From: Apophysomyces variabilis | Lineage: Eukaryota > Mucoromycota > Mucoromycetes > Mucorales > Mucoraceae | Assembly: GCA_002749535.1 (NCBI GenBank) | Contig: MZZL01000060.1 | Location: forward strand, 95,637-159,636 | DNA: 64,000 nucleotides | Direction of reading: 5' to 3' | Shown here: positions 1 to 12,090 of the stretch, piece after piece | How positions within the stretch are numbered: position 1 is the first letter of the stretch | How the letters are laid out: every line of letters begins with the position of its first letter | The notes under the pieces: generated by a model | What the model saw: the letters and a program-made list of their open reading frames with translations, nothing else | Told to the model about the DNA's origin: nothing | Database searches by the model: none | Program-made: the position numbers and the translations under genes

Positions 1-1707
1 AGAGATTGCTGGAGGCATTTTTACAGCATTTTACGAAGGATAGAAGTTAGATTGATTGGGCGGAAGTTGGCCGGGTCGGTCGTGGAACCTTTTTGCAGAT
101 AGGGATCACTTGGGCCACGCGCCACGCTTCAGGCGTAGTTCCCCATTTCCAGCACAGATGGAACAAATCAGTAAGAACAGGAGCTAGTGGTTCCACAATA
201 AGGCTGAGCATCTCCGCTCGTAAATGATCTACACCGGGAGCTTTGCGCGGTGGGATCCGAGTTATTGATTCAGTGACAAGGTCGATGCTAAAGGGGCTGT
301 CTGTCATGAGATGACTAGGACTATCAGATAAGGGTTCTAGAGAAGGAGGAATTGGGCATATGTCAGTGGCTGGTGCCTGAGAGGTGGCGCACAAGAGGGT
401 TCCTGAGAGCGTTTGTTCCAGTTGGTTAGCCATAGATTCAACAGCTGCATATGGTCCTTATAGATGGCAGTATTGCGGTTGTAATGTCCGACCTTTTCGG
501 ATATATTTCATTCGGGTTGATGCAGCAGTGAAATCATGTTGTTCCATTTGTTCGCAATATATTCGCCAAGTTTGGCTTCGACGGATATTGATGGCGCGGC
601 GTACCTGTGCCCGGGCTTCCTGATGGCGGATCCACTAGATCAGCTTGCTAGTACCTATGGCGCGCCTCCATTTTCTATAACAGTGTTCGCGGTACTGCAC
701 TGCGGCCTCTAGTGTAGGAGTCCAGAACCATTTAGCATGTTTGGGAGGAATGAGTTGACGTCCAATACTGGTATTTAGAACGTCATAGATGGCAGCACAC
801 AAGCGATTAGCGATTTCATCAATTGGTGTCATTGAAGCGCATTCCTCATTTAGGAGGGAAAGGATCAATGTATGAAAATCTTGAACGTTATTTCGGAAAC
901 CGTGGATATAATTTTCCAATCACTAACATTCTTGAGGCGACTGAGTCTCCAAAGTCCCCTCGGCGGGTTGGGAGCTGGAGGAGGGGGGTGGGGTATCAGG
1001 TGAGAAGGTGAAGTGGACAAGTTTGTGGTTCGAGTCTAAAGAAAGGTCATCTCGCACACGCATAGATGGGTCAGTAAAAGAGCCTGACGTTACAAACCAA
1101 TCAATAATGCTAGATTGAGTTTTTTTCCAAAAAGTAGCCTTTCCGTGGGCAAGATCAGCATTTCTTAAGGACAGACCGGAGCTGATTAGCCAGTTCCGAA
1201 ATAATCGTCCGCGAGTGTTGGTGCTGTGGTCACCAGTTACGGCGCCTATTCGGGCATTGAAGTCGCCGCAATAGATAGTGCGGGTGGTATGGTCTGTTTG
1301 TACGGGTAGTTGCTGTAATATCTCAAGCGCCATGGAGTGTGAAATTGAAGGTGGCAGGTAAACACAATGGATTAAAATGTCTGCAACTATGCAAGAAAGA
1401 TAGTAAGGAGTATACGGGGATCTGAGGCGGGGATATGTTAGATTGTGTAGGGGCATTGAGGATTCACTAGTAGTGAGATACCACAGGTTGCACGGAAAGA
1501 TTTAGGGTTGGTTCGTTGTCCATAGGTATTGTACTGTTTCCATGTAGTTGGATATTTGTTTGAAGAAGCAAGCCATGTTTCGGTAATAAAGAGAAGAGAG
1601 CAGGAAGAGGCAAATGTTAGTATTGAGTCAATCGCTTGCTTACGTAGACCGTCAGCGTTCCAAATAGCAATATCAATTTCTTGGTGTCTATTCATTGTTG
1701 TTATCAT
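1..1707 (-). mobile_element. Degenerate LINE (non-LTR retrotransposon), endonuclease plus start of reverse transcriptase
   Basis: Read on the minus strand, the element begins near 1707 with an exo/endonuclease/phosphatase-type (APE-like) N-terminus (IWNADGLRK, then LFITETWL). It continues through a YCGDFNAR motif and an SIIDWFVTSG segment near 1300-1080. After a linker it enters the N-terminal part of a reverse transcriptase (RKAPGVDHLRAEML around 240-200, then an FRPINLTSILRK-type stretch near 60-10). The element runs off the left edge, so the catalytic YxDD part is not visible. It is broken. The frame changes near 1440-1456, two consecutive stops lie at 920-925, further in-frame stops lie at 635-637 and about 460, and a frameshift lies near 90-100. 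The stops at 635 and 460 could each derive from a CAG/CAA or GAA codon by one substitution. No 5' UTR, poly-A tail or target-site duplication can be defined. The family assignment is firm; the clade is not. Confidence 0.88.
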
Positions 1708-3182
1708 TGAAGGATGAGAGACTTAAAATATCAACGTTACCTCGTTAAATACAGCACCTGTAATTAAACCTATTCTTTGAAATCGAAAGACTTATATTCT
1801 ATTTTCGTACTTTTGGGTATTGCAATCCGGCCATCTCTTTTGGGCTGTTAACCTAATGATATAACTATGAATTGTTAAGTCAAGCCGCAACACAATGTGC
1901 AATGTTTCTCCCTCTATCATCGAGACTCTGCTTGAGAAGTTTGGCTTGAACTGGGATGTTAAGGACCTTGGAAAGTGATAATCTATCAAATATCTTAGTT
2001 TAAGTATGTTCCTTCCGCTTGTGGTATACATGGTGCCCGGAAAGACCTCGAAATTAGTCTTCCCTATATTCATTTGCTAAGATTCAGCTGCGCAGATTGC
2101 TGTTAAGATAGTAGCATTATCTATTCATACATTTTTCCCTGCTGTCTTTTCCTGTCTTCCGTTATGAATTAAATGTTTCTTTTTGGGAGTGAAGCAGTCT
2201 ACGATAGATGCAACGAAATTATTGCAATGATTGAGTGTATCGAATCATATTCTATATAGCTTAAAGAGGGCCAAAATCTCTGAGAGTATAATCCTCTACG
2301 GTTGGTGCACCAAGTGCAGACTACAAAATCGAGAAAGTGTCTTTTCAGTTCGACCATGTACGTGTTCGTCTAACATAAATAATGTTGTTTCCCAAAGCGG
2401 TACAATTATTGGATTGAATATGGTGAGAAATGGTTGGAAAATAGAACGTCTACTAAATGTATCCAGATACGTAATTCATCTATACTTTCGGAGTCTAACT
2501 AATCGCTTTTAGTTGGCTGTAGATCCTCCAATGTCCCTTTTTCTAGTATTCTCTTTGGTCTGTCGTTAACCCATGTTCTGTCATAATAGCACGGCGGTAA
2601 TATCGCACACAGCTAATATGGTTGCCAATGGCTATTGATTTCTCGTACAGGTTTATTCCCACCTGCGTAAACAGTGCTCGTACTCAACTATTAACACAAA
2701 TCCAGTCTCTATTGGATATGGCAACACTAATACCCTGAATTATGTTACTGACTGATATTAGCATTGCAGATGTTCGTATTGGGCCAGGCGATCTTTCGAT
2801 AAGCACCCTCTGCTTTCTACATAATTTGACAGGTAGAGAATCTTTCGGAGCTTACTATTGATCGCTCAAAACTGCAAAGGTGGTTGAGACTCAGCTATCT
2901 GGTAATCACATCAGACCAGAAAATGGATTGGAAAAAGCTAACAAGCCGAACTTGCTCTCTCAATATAAATATAAGTTCGTAACTCGTCTATTTTTTGATT
3001 CAATTCACTGTACAATAGTATTCTAGTATGATGCCGATATCAAAGGATTACGCAATCGCTTTGACTGACGTCATTGGGTGCAACTTTTGGCCCGCTAAGT
3101 TTTGGCGCGCTCTTTCTTTCAGAGTCCTGAAAGTCATATAGTTTTTCTCTGTCTTCCTTTTTTTGTTAATTTACTTGATTTC
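1708..3182. other. Gene-free stretch between LINE and RPN6
   Basis: Only short open frames under 100 codons without recognisable motifs are present. The part next to 1708 may include the LINE 5' UTR, and the last 150 bases should hold the RPN6 promoter and 5' UTR. No repeat or RNA gene was recognised. Confidence 0.6.
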
Positions 3183-5072
3183 ATGGTTTCCACGACGGAC
3201 GCGCCTTTGAGAATGCCCACACAACGTCTTGAACAAGCACTTCAGTTTCAAAAATCAGGAAACTACGAGCAAGCACAGAAATTGTATCAAGGCATTCTGT
3301 CCGAAAAGGCTTCCAGTGAAGATGTCGTCCGAGAACAAGAATTAGCCCTCGTTCATCTGGGAGAGCTTTACCGCGACTTAAAGTAATATACAGATTTCGA
3401 CGGAATTGCTTCTGTTTCTTCTTGATTCGCTAATTGCTTGCTATGCGCTCGTGTTTCTTTTTTTTTTCTGCTAATAGACTTCCCGATGAACTAGCCAAGT
3501 TGATCCGATCGTCGCGTGCCTTCATGTCATCGATTGCCAAAGCAAAAACAGCCAAGCTGAGTAAGTAGAAGGAAAAAGAAAGGGGGAGAAAACCGAAAAG
3601 GACACGGTATATTGTGAATATCGTTGGGCTTACTGTAAATTTATTTCTTTTTACAAGTTCGAACATTGATCGATCTTTTCGGTGCGATACCTGATTGCCT
3701 ACCCCTCCAGATTGACGTGTGCAAGGAGAACATTGAATGGTGTGTTCAGGAAAAGCGTATCTTTTTAAAGCAATCTCTTGAAACACGTTTGGTTGCACTG
3801 TACCTGGACAACAAAATGTACCATGAATCGTTAAACTTGATTTCGCAATTACTCAAGGAGCTGAAACGGCTAGACGACAAGATGGTATTGGTAGAGGTGC
3901 AACTGTTGGAAAGTCGAGTGTGTCATGCTCTAAGAAACCTGCCAAAAGCAAGGGTAAGAAGGGCGAGGAAAGATGACGAAGAGAGACCTTCGTGCTTTCT
4001 TTAATAACCGTAAATTTTGCGATACAATCTAGGCTGCTTTGACTTCAGCTCGTACATCCGCCAATTCCATTTATTGCCCTCCGCTTTTGCAGGCAGCATT
4101 AGATATGCAATCGGGTATTTTACATGCCGAGGAAAAGGACTATAAGACAGCCTATTCGTACTTTTACGAGACTTTCGAAGGATTCTCCAGTCAAGATGAT
4201 CCTAAGGCAGTGCTTGCGCTTAAATATATGCTATTATGCAAAATCATGTTGAATTTGGTAAGTCCATTCTTTTTCTGCTCTCTAATTTCAAAATATGGGC
4301 TCCTGATAATATTATCACGGATCAAAACCCAATCTCATGAGAAAAAGACGAACAAGTAATAACCGTTTCTCTCTCTGTTTCTCTTTGCTTCTTAGGCTGA
4401 GGACGTTCATTCGATTGTCAGTGGTAAAATGGCTTTGCGTTATGCTGGTCCCGACATCGAGTCAATGAAGGCTGTGGCCAATGCACACCAAAATAGAAAT
4501 CTTCAGGAGTTCGAAACCGCACTGGCGACTTACACAAATGAACTGAATAACGATCCTATTATCCGCACACAACTCGCTGCTTTGTACGATACTTTATTAG
4601 AACAGAATTTGGTTCGCATCATTGAGCCATTCTCTCGTGTTGAAATTTCACATATTGCGGAATTGGTCAAACTGCCATCGCAGCAGGTCGAAACGAAGTA
4701 AGACAGGGAAAACGAGATGTATAGGTTATAACATGCTCACGATATGCTTTTTCCCCTTTCTTTTACAGATTGTCACAAATGATCTTAGACAAAGCATTCC
4801 ATGGCATTTTGGATCAAGGAGCGGGATGTTTGATTGTTTTTGATGAACCTGAAGAGGATGTAAGTTTGAGGCTGTTTGTGGGAAAAAGAAATACTAAGTT
4901 TTGGCGATGGTTTGTTTAATATTTTAGAAAACATACGAGACGGCCATTGATACGCTCAAGCAAGTGGATAAAGTTGTATCTAGCTTGTATCAAAAGGTAT
5001 CCTATTACGTCAAATGTGGCACCCACATGGTACCTAACCCACTTTTTCTCTGCTTAGGCTGCCAACTTATAA
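3183..5072 (+). CDS. RPN6: 26S proteasome regulatory subunit RPN6 (PSMD11)
   Basis: This is a lid subunit of the 19S regulatory particle that clamps the lid to the 20S core. Eight exons join in phase: 3183-3382, 3478-3560, 3658-3953, 4033-4257, 4396-4697, 4769-4859, 4928-4996 and 5058-5072. They give 426 residues, against about 422-434 in yeast and human. Landmarks in order are a TPR-like helical N-terminus ([19 protein letters not shown]), [36 protein letters not shown], the near-invariant [14 protein letters not shown], and a C-terminal PCI domain containing [31 protein letters not shown] and [17 protein letters not shown]. The ATG at 3183 is used because an in-frame ATG further upstream would add a hydrophobic tract foreign to the family; an ATG at 3213 is also possible. 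It is tail to tail with YDJ1. Identity is essentially certain. Confidence 0.96.
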
Positions 5073-5354
5073 ACCTTATTTTTATCTTCTTTTTCGCCCC
5101 TCCCTCTTTTTTTATTCCTTCTTCTTAGCGTTTCGCTCTATCGAAAGTAAAAAGAAGAATAAAAAGAAACAAGAAATACATGTTTGTTCACATAAACAGC
5201 CCAATGCAAAGAGAATTGATACAAAGACGATGGATATTTTTTTCTTTCTTTAGTAAAAAAAAAGCAATAGGAAACTGAAATAGGAAGATCTGTACAACTC
5301 TCATCCACGGCCGCTCACAAACACGATTTTAATGGTACTCTATTCTAAGGCGTC

Positions 5355-6676
5355 TTATTGTTGGGCGCATTGAACACCAGGTCCACCTCTTGGGTCTTCA
5401 TCCTCTTCTTCATCGTAAGCATTTCCATGACTTCTCTGGCTCTGATAAGCATCTGCATCAGCCATGACGACATCGTCCACATGCTTATCCTCTGTTGCGG
5501 GCAGAGTTGGTCGAGGAGGGAGAATATGGTCGAGCTGGGCGATGATTTCGGGTGTAGCCCAGTTGGCCTGAGGGAATTCAACGGCGAATTTGACGAAGAG
5601 GTGACCGTGGTTGTGGTGGCGGAAAGCGGGCATACCTTCGTCGGGGATGACCTTGACCATGTCCGGCTTGATGGCTTCACCAGGCAAGACGGTGACTCTA
5701 AGGATACGATCGTCCAGGTGGGGTATAACGAATTGACCACCCGCCAATGCTGTCAGCAAATCGATATTGGCTTGGTAAACCAGGTCGTCTCCCTGGCGCT
5801 TGAAGAGGGGATGGGGTTTTTCTTCGATTTCAATGATGATATCACCGGGTGTGATACCGGGTGCTTGGTCACCTTCTCCGTTGAAAGTGATTTTCTGGCC
5901 ATGTCGCATGCCCTTGTCGATGAAGACTTCGAGGATTTTGCGTTCGTTGATAATCTTTTTACCGAGACACTCCTTGCAACGATCTTTTCCGTTAATGATT
6001 TGTCCTTCACCGTGACAGTCGCTACATTGTTGTTGGATCTGTTGGACCATGGGGCCCATCTGTCGCATAATGATGCGGATACCGTTACCGTTACAACCGC
6101 GGCAAGTCTGAACTGCGCCTTCCTTGCCACCTTTACCCTCACACTTGGGGCAAATCACATGCTTCTGTAGGGCCAATTTGGTGGTCTTGCCCATGTACAG
6201 ATCTTCCAGACTGACTTTGAGACGATGGACCATATCTTTACCACGACGGGGTCCAGAGGGGCGGGATCGACCACCGGCACCGAACAGGCCTCCACCGAAT
6301 AATTGCGAGAAGAGGTCTTCTGCATCCATACCCCCCATACCGCCCTGGCCGTTCAAACCTTCCTCGCCATATTCGTTGTACAACTGACGCTTCTCGGGAT
6401 CAGCCAAGATTTCGTAAGCGTGCGAGATCTCTTTGAATTGGTCACCGGCATCAGGATTCTAAACAAGGTTTAAGAAAAAAGCAAGAGAGTGATGAGTTGC
6501 TGACTAAAGAGGAAGAAGGATAGCAAGACGAGTCAAAGTTCTTTTATTGGTAAGGGATATACTACCTTGTCGGGATGATATTTCAATGCGAGTTTTCTGT
6601 AGGCTTTCTTAATCTCGCTATCGCTAGCATCAGGGTTGACGCCAAGGACATCATAAAACTTTGTTTCGCGCACCAT
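5355..6676 (-). CDS. YDJ1: Type I Hsp40 co-chaperone (DnaJ/Ydj1), prenylated
   Basis: This is a cytosolic J-protein that stimulates Hsp70 ATPase activity and delivers non-native clients. Two exons (6676-6566 and 6458-5355) encode 404 residues; yeast Ydj1 has 409. The J domain occupies about residues 1-65 with the HPD tripeptide at 34-36; the first exon ends just after it. A short G/F region follows ([19 protein letters not shown]). The zinc-finger region starts at C140 and has four CxxCxGxG-type repeats ([32 protein letters not shown]). The two C-terminal substrate-binding domains include [12 protein letters not shown] and [20 protein letters not shown]. The protein ends in CAQQ, matching the CaaX farnesylation box (CASQ) of Ydj1, so membrane tethering by prenylation is inferred. 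A gapped heat-shock-element-like block lies about 115-140 bp upstream. Confidence 0.97.
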
Positions 6677-8147
6677 GATGAGATTTGGAAAGGGGAGGAG
6701 AAAAGAGAAGAGGTTAAAAGAAAAGAAGGGGCGGGGAAATAAAAAAGTAAAAAAATTTCCAACGGTCAGGCACAGCCATCAAAACAAAATTCTTTCTAGC
6801 GCTTTCTTGGACCTTCCAAACCTGTCTCTAATTGGCTGAATATCAGAGTTCAAGTGTTTGAATTTTTTGGTTTAAAACATTACCTCTTATCTAACTCTTT
6901 TCAGTTTCTGTATGAAAAAAGCCTTTACTTCTGAAACCCAACCATTTTAAATAACCATAAACTATGGATTCACTTTCTTTATCTATTTATCAGTGTTTTT
7001 TTTATTTTCATCTATACTGCTATGAATAATAAGAAAATGCATATAGAAATGCACGCTGTTATTTTCACCTAGATTCGCAATCCCACTTGTTTTGATTCTT
7101 CTTATTCACCCGTTTCTAGGAAACATGATTTTTCATGGTCTTCCTCTTGTAGATCGGACCTCTAAATCACTGAGTTGAAAAAGATGGATAACAGAAAAGG
7201 AGAGAGAGAAGAAAAGGAAAACGATAGAGAAGAAAGCGCAAAAAACGAAATAGAAATATGGAGTCACAAAAAAATATTTGAATTCAAAGCAACACAGAAA
7301 TATTTAAAATAACCGATTCCTTTTTTTCTTTCCCTTTGTACTTTTTTCGTTTTATTTTCTGATATTCGGTCTATATGGGATAGATGTGTTTCTACTGTGT
7401 GTATGTGCGTGTGTGTGTGTGTGTGTGACGTGCCAATCTATAGGGTGAAAGTGAAAAAGAAAAAGAAAAAAAGTTTTTTCGGTCAAGGTAAACAAAAAAA
7501 TCTAGACTCCAACAATTAGAAACATAGCCAATGGGAAATTCTCATTGAAGAGCATAAGAGAGAGATAGAGAAAGGAAAGATCTCTCTTTTATTTTTGTTA
7601 TTTGCTTAATAGGGTTTATATAAGTCGCGGCGTCTACATGAAAATAGTATAGGATCGGAAGGAAAGTTTTTTTTATGACATTCTATATGAGAAAAATGGC
7701 CGAACGCGGGGGGAGCGAACACATACACACAGAAAACAGAGACAGAGACACAGACAGAGACCAGGGGAGAAACGATTGCTTTAACATTGTAGAGAAAAGG
7801 GTTACTATGTGAGTAGTTTAAGCCCAATCTGACCAATAGAAATACGTCAATCTTCACTTGAAGCCCAAACTCAACACAAGAAATAACACACAGACAGCCC
7901 TCTTATTTTGTATGTTTCAGTCGCTAAAAAACCCATTGAAAAAAGCCGGGCTTTTTTTTTTATTTTGGGTCGAATACTTGGGATTCCCAATTTTTCAACT
8001 TCTTTTCTTTTTTTTTTTCCTTATTTTTTATATTACGCTAAAAAAGACCTTTAGTTCACACAACTCATTACTATTTCCAGTCGCTCCTTATATTAAAAAA
8101 TTTAGCCAACTAACGACAACGACACCTACACCAAAACCCAACAAAAT
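6677..8147. other. Divergent promoter region between YDJ1 and the KH-protein gene
   Basis: This 1.5 kb stretch is AT-rich with many poly-T/poly-A and purine or pyrimidine tracts. A (GT)n microsatellite lies at about 7397-7428. The 7.9-8.1 kb part has long T runs just before the KH-protein ATG. No coding exon is supported. Confidence 0.6.
6790..6817 (-). promoter_or_regulatory. Possible gapped heat-shock element upstream of YDJ1
   Basis: On the plus strand, TTC triplets occur at 6794-6796, 6804-6806 and 6814-6816, exactly 10 bp apart. The intervening triplets (GCG and GGA) are imperfect GAA units. This resembles a step-type heat-shock element for an Hsf1-type factor and would suit a heat-inducible Hsp40. 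The match is degenerate and could be chance. Confidence 0.35.
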
Positions 8148-11100
8148 ATGGCCCAGACCGCTGCATTTTCCTTTTGTTATGCCCCACCAACGTCTGGACA
8201 GTATAGCAACCACGATGATTCCACACATAATCATGAATCAATCCTATCTGATTTGCGAGATACCTGTAATAACGTCATGTCTTGCCACTGCTGTCAAATC
8301 ACAGTTTGCGCAGCACATGATGCCACGATGGGTAAGCCACACTCGCTCGTCGATACTCCTACGGACTACAACCTCACCTTGACTGGCCCACTCAATACCG
8401 TGATGGCCGCTCGTGGTGATTTACTCTCTCGTTCCCCACTCAAGGTAATACTCTAACCACCCTCCCTCCCCTTCACTACCTTGCTCTTAATCTACCTTGA
8501 CTTACATTACAATCAAAAACTCATTGTACGCTTATTTAACTTGGCATGTCTCTTCCTTTAGATCAATCTCACCCTCAAGATTCCCATTCAGGATTGCCCC
8601 CCACATGCAGCCCTTCGAGCTCAATGTGACAAGATTGAAACAGATACGAATACACATATCGTCCTCTTTGAACCACCTCCGCGACGATCTTCCTTCATCT
8701 CCGAGAACATCTTATCCATCGTGATCTCTGGATTACCTAGACATGCAGAACAGGCTCGCATACGAATCCTTACAGCGCTGGACGAAATGGTACGTCAACA
8801 CCCAACCACCTCCTCTCAGCAAAAAAAAAACCTCTTTTCTCTCTTTTTTTCACTTCCTAAAAATAATCGAAGGAAAAAATAACCAACAACAATAATGAAT
8901 TAAACACATTACTTAGGCTGGTTTGCACTCGGATACAATAAGGATTCCGTTGAAACTTCATAATCTTATTTGCGGAAGAAAACGAGTCAGCTTACAGCCG
9001 ATTATTGAAGAGACAGCAACCAACATATATTTCCCATCACCCTTCAGAGATTCGGCAGAAGAATCTACAGAGAAAACGGAGGAATATTCACCACCTATCT
9101 ATATCACTGGTGATGCGGTGAACGTCAATCGTGTAAAAGATATGTTTATTAAATTGGCAACCCAAAAGGTAAAAATCTAATTATACTAAAACTCTATTGG
9201 TTTCCGACATGCAATTCTCATTTTTCCTTTTTCTTTTCTTTCCAACCTTAGGAAAAATCGATGTATCATAAAGATTGTTTGCTGCATGCACGGAAATTGG
9301 ATTGGATGTTACTGCATCGCAGAGACGAATTACGTAAAATCATGCATGATAATGGTAACAATAACGAACTGTCTTATTTTCCATTGTTTGTGTCCCAAAA
9401 AAAAAAGACTCTCACATTTCTTTCCCTTTTCAGGTTCTTATATCGCCATGCCTACTTTAGGCTCCGGTGAAGGTGTTGTAACTGCTTATGCTGAAAATCG
9501 TGTGAATGCAGAACGTACCCTTCGATCGTTGAATTTCTTGGTAATTACTAAAGAAACTAGCCACAAACAGAACATTTGGAAAAACTGAATGCCACTTTTT
9601 CTTTTCTAGGCTTGTAGCATCTACGAAGCTTGTTTTTATTTTAATAATCGTGATGGAGCCATTTATGGTGCTGATGGCGCACATACTTTTTTCAATTCCA
9701 TCAATAACCTAGTTAGTTTGGTGTCACAACTTTCACAGATATCCGGAGCCGAAGTATCCTACAAGACAGATCCCGGTTGTATTGAAGTATTTGGTACCGA
9801 ACGAGCCGTGCGGAATGTCTATCAACGACTACATGAAATGGCTTTTCTAAAGGTAGAAAAACCAACTGAGCAATTCCATCTGATGATTTCAATCTGCCAC
9901 AGATTTTTCACCAAGACAGCGTTTTCAATGTCGAATTGTCGAACGATCAACGCGAGTTCATTAGCGGAAAAAAGAGCGGAAAGATTAACAAGATTATGAA
10001 AACATCAGGTGCAAAAATCAAATTTTTGCCCTTCAGCGAATACAATTTCATTATCGAAGTCGAAAGCACCAGTTTTACAAAAGCACTCGACGGCCTGACG
10101 ATGTTACAGGAAGAACTACCTGCAGAAATCTCCTTCTTCGTTCCGGAAACGTACCACAAACGTATCATCGGCGTTGGCGGCAAAAATATTCAGCGCATCA
10201 TGAAGAAATATGGCGTTTACGTCAAATTCTCTAATGCAGAAGAATTCGCCGCCCTCGGTGGTTACTACGATAACGATGATAATGTGGTTGCACGTACGCC
10301 AACGAAGAATCATATCAATTTGGACAATTTACGTCATTCTGTCATGGAATTGATTAGCCCTAGAGACAAAGATTTCGTCGTCCAAACAGCCGGTGTTCCT
10401 TTCCGCATGCACCGATCGTTGATACGTGACCATGAAGCGCATCTAGCAGAGATCACCCGACAAACCAACACTCGTATTTTGTGGCCCGACCATGAATTGG
10501 CGAGTGACACGGTGACCTTGGTAGGACCAGAAGCACAGGTCGGGACGGCTGTGAAAATGCTCCGAAGCATTGTGCCCGAGGAATACCATTTCCACGCCCC
10601 CTTCTCGTCCACCTTGCGCGCTATTCTTGCATCAGCCGACTTTAAGGAAGCTGTGGTCACGCGTCTGCAACGTGAATTCGATATCCAGTTAGACACCGGT
10701 ACACCGTTGAAATCCGCACCCCCTGTAGTTACTAGCGCCCCTGTGTCGCCCACCTTACGCAGTTCGACGTCAGCACCAGCAGAAGACGATATTGTCATAC
10801 CGTTGAAAATGAATAGGAGCAACCTGGATTGTTTGCCAGCTGCCCTCGATATCCTTGTCGGATACCTGAAAAGTCAGCATGTGGCTCTCTATGACGATAT
10901 GAAGATGAAGTCGATGATAACAAAGCAGCCGCCTCATTCGAGCAGCACTGGCTCGATGGCCGATAGCTTTGGACCTGCTTTCGGAAGTAAAGTCCTACCA
11001 TCTGTGATCTCTCCAGGTAAGCGACCTACGCCAGATCATCATCCTCTTCCGCCCATCAAAAGTGCTGTGGCTGACGACGAAGGGCCGATATGGCCTACCC

Positions 11101-12090
11101 AACCAGACTTGACTGCACCCGCGTCGTCCATGTTGCATACCTCCGGAGCCTTTTCAAGCTATTCGTTGTTTGATTACCCCGCCAGCAGTGGCAGTACTGC
11201 CCTTGACGCGTCATGGAAAAATTTCCGAGACATGAATTCTTCTCGAACAGCTGAAAATATCCGTGCTATCTTTGACACGCCGTTGGAAAATGATCATCCT
11301 CCTGCTACTACGCATCATCATCATCACCATCATGATAAACGTATGAGCATGCCTTTGAATACCACTGGCTTTGGTAGTTTCCGTACGACCAGCAGTAGTA
11401 GTACAACGACGAGTTCGAGTCAGACCAATGGCCATAACACAACGCCTATAGGCGGCGGTGCCCATCATCATCCTCCGCCACCCCATGGTCCCCCTTCAGC
11501 CTCTTCGGTTGATATTTGGTCTAGCCCACCTCAGATGCCATTGCTTTCGCCGGGCTTCTCAACGGCAGGCGTGGGTGGTCCAGCGAGTACCAACAATCCT
11601 CCCAATTTGCCTGCAGGTGTCATGGATACAACCACTGCAAAACCTCATAGCATGGTAACAAAGAAAAACCATACTAAATATTTGCGAGGGTTTTCTAACT
11701 TCATTTTTTCCGTAGATGTACGAGGCTCCTGCAACGGCAGGTCTTTATTCAAATTATGGAATACCAACGAAACCACCCAATGCTGTGGATTTTCATCAAT
11801 ATGTTGTGCCGACTTCATCGACTTCTACTGGAAGCAATAGTTCGATGCATTCTACCCAGTCCATGCCCGAGGGTGATCTGCGATTCACCCAGGCACCTAT
11901 GCCCAGCCGTCGTCATCATGATGATACCTCGCCACCCAAAGCAGTAACGACGCCCACGACGACGACGCCATTATCGAACGCAACACAAATTCGTGCATCC
12001 AGATCCTCTAGCTTTGTCATGCCCCATACCCCGTCTCACCCGCCACCCCTTGTTTATAGTGCATGGCACTTGAAAAAGGAAAACATGTGA
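8148..12090 (+). CDS. Large multi-KH-domain RNA-binding protein (bicaudal-C/vigilin-like)
   Basis: This is a predicted RNA-binding regulator of 1118 residues. Exons are 8148-8444, 8562-8789, 8917-9168, 9252-9354, 9434-9540, 9610-9852, 9903-11654 and 11716-12090, and all phases agree. Several degenerate KH modules lie in the first two thirds. One has LICGRKRVSLQPII near residue 195. One has SGKKSGKINKIMKTSGAKIKF near 432. The best is a canonical module with the GxxG loop GVGG at 500-503 in RIIGVGGKNIQRIMKKYGVYV. A further KH-like unit carries VPFRMHRSLIRDHEAHLAEI. The C-terminal third (about residue 660 on) is low complexity, rich in S, T, P and H, with a seven-histidine run at about 881-887. 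It is probably disordered. The last intron is supported because reading through it gives an unrelated tail and an early stop. Fungal members of this family are poorly characterised; target RNAs cannot be inferred. Confidence 0.88.

Noticed and set aside
1792..2073. 93-codon minus-strand frame upstream of the LINE, as a possible ORF1
   Set aside because: It has no zinc-knuckle or gag-like motif and no continuity with the LINE coding frame.
5358..6170. 270-codon plus-strand frame opposite YDJ1
   Set aside because: It is an antisense shadow of a highly conserved gene; its residues have no family pattern.
7858..8382. 174-codon plus-strand frame overlapping the start of the KH protein gene
   Set aside because: It begins in a T-rich promoter and reads the KH gene's first exon in the wrong frame.
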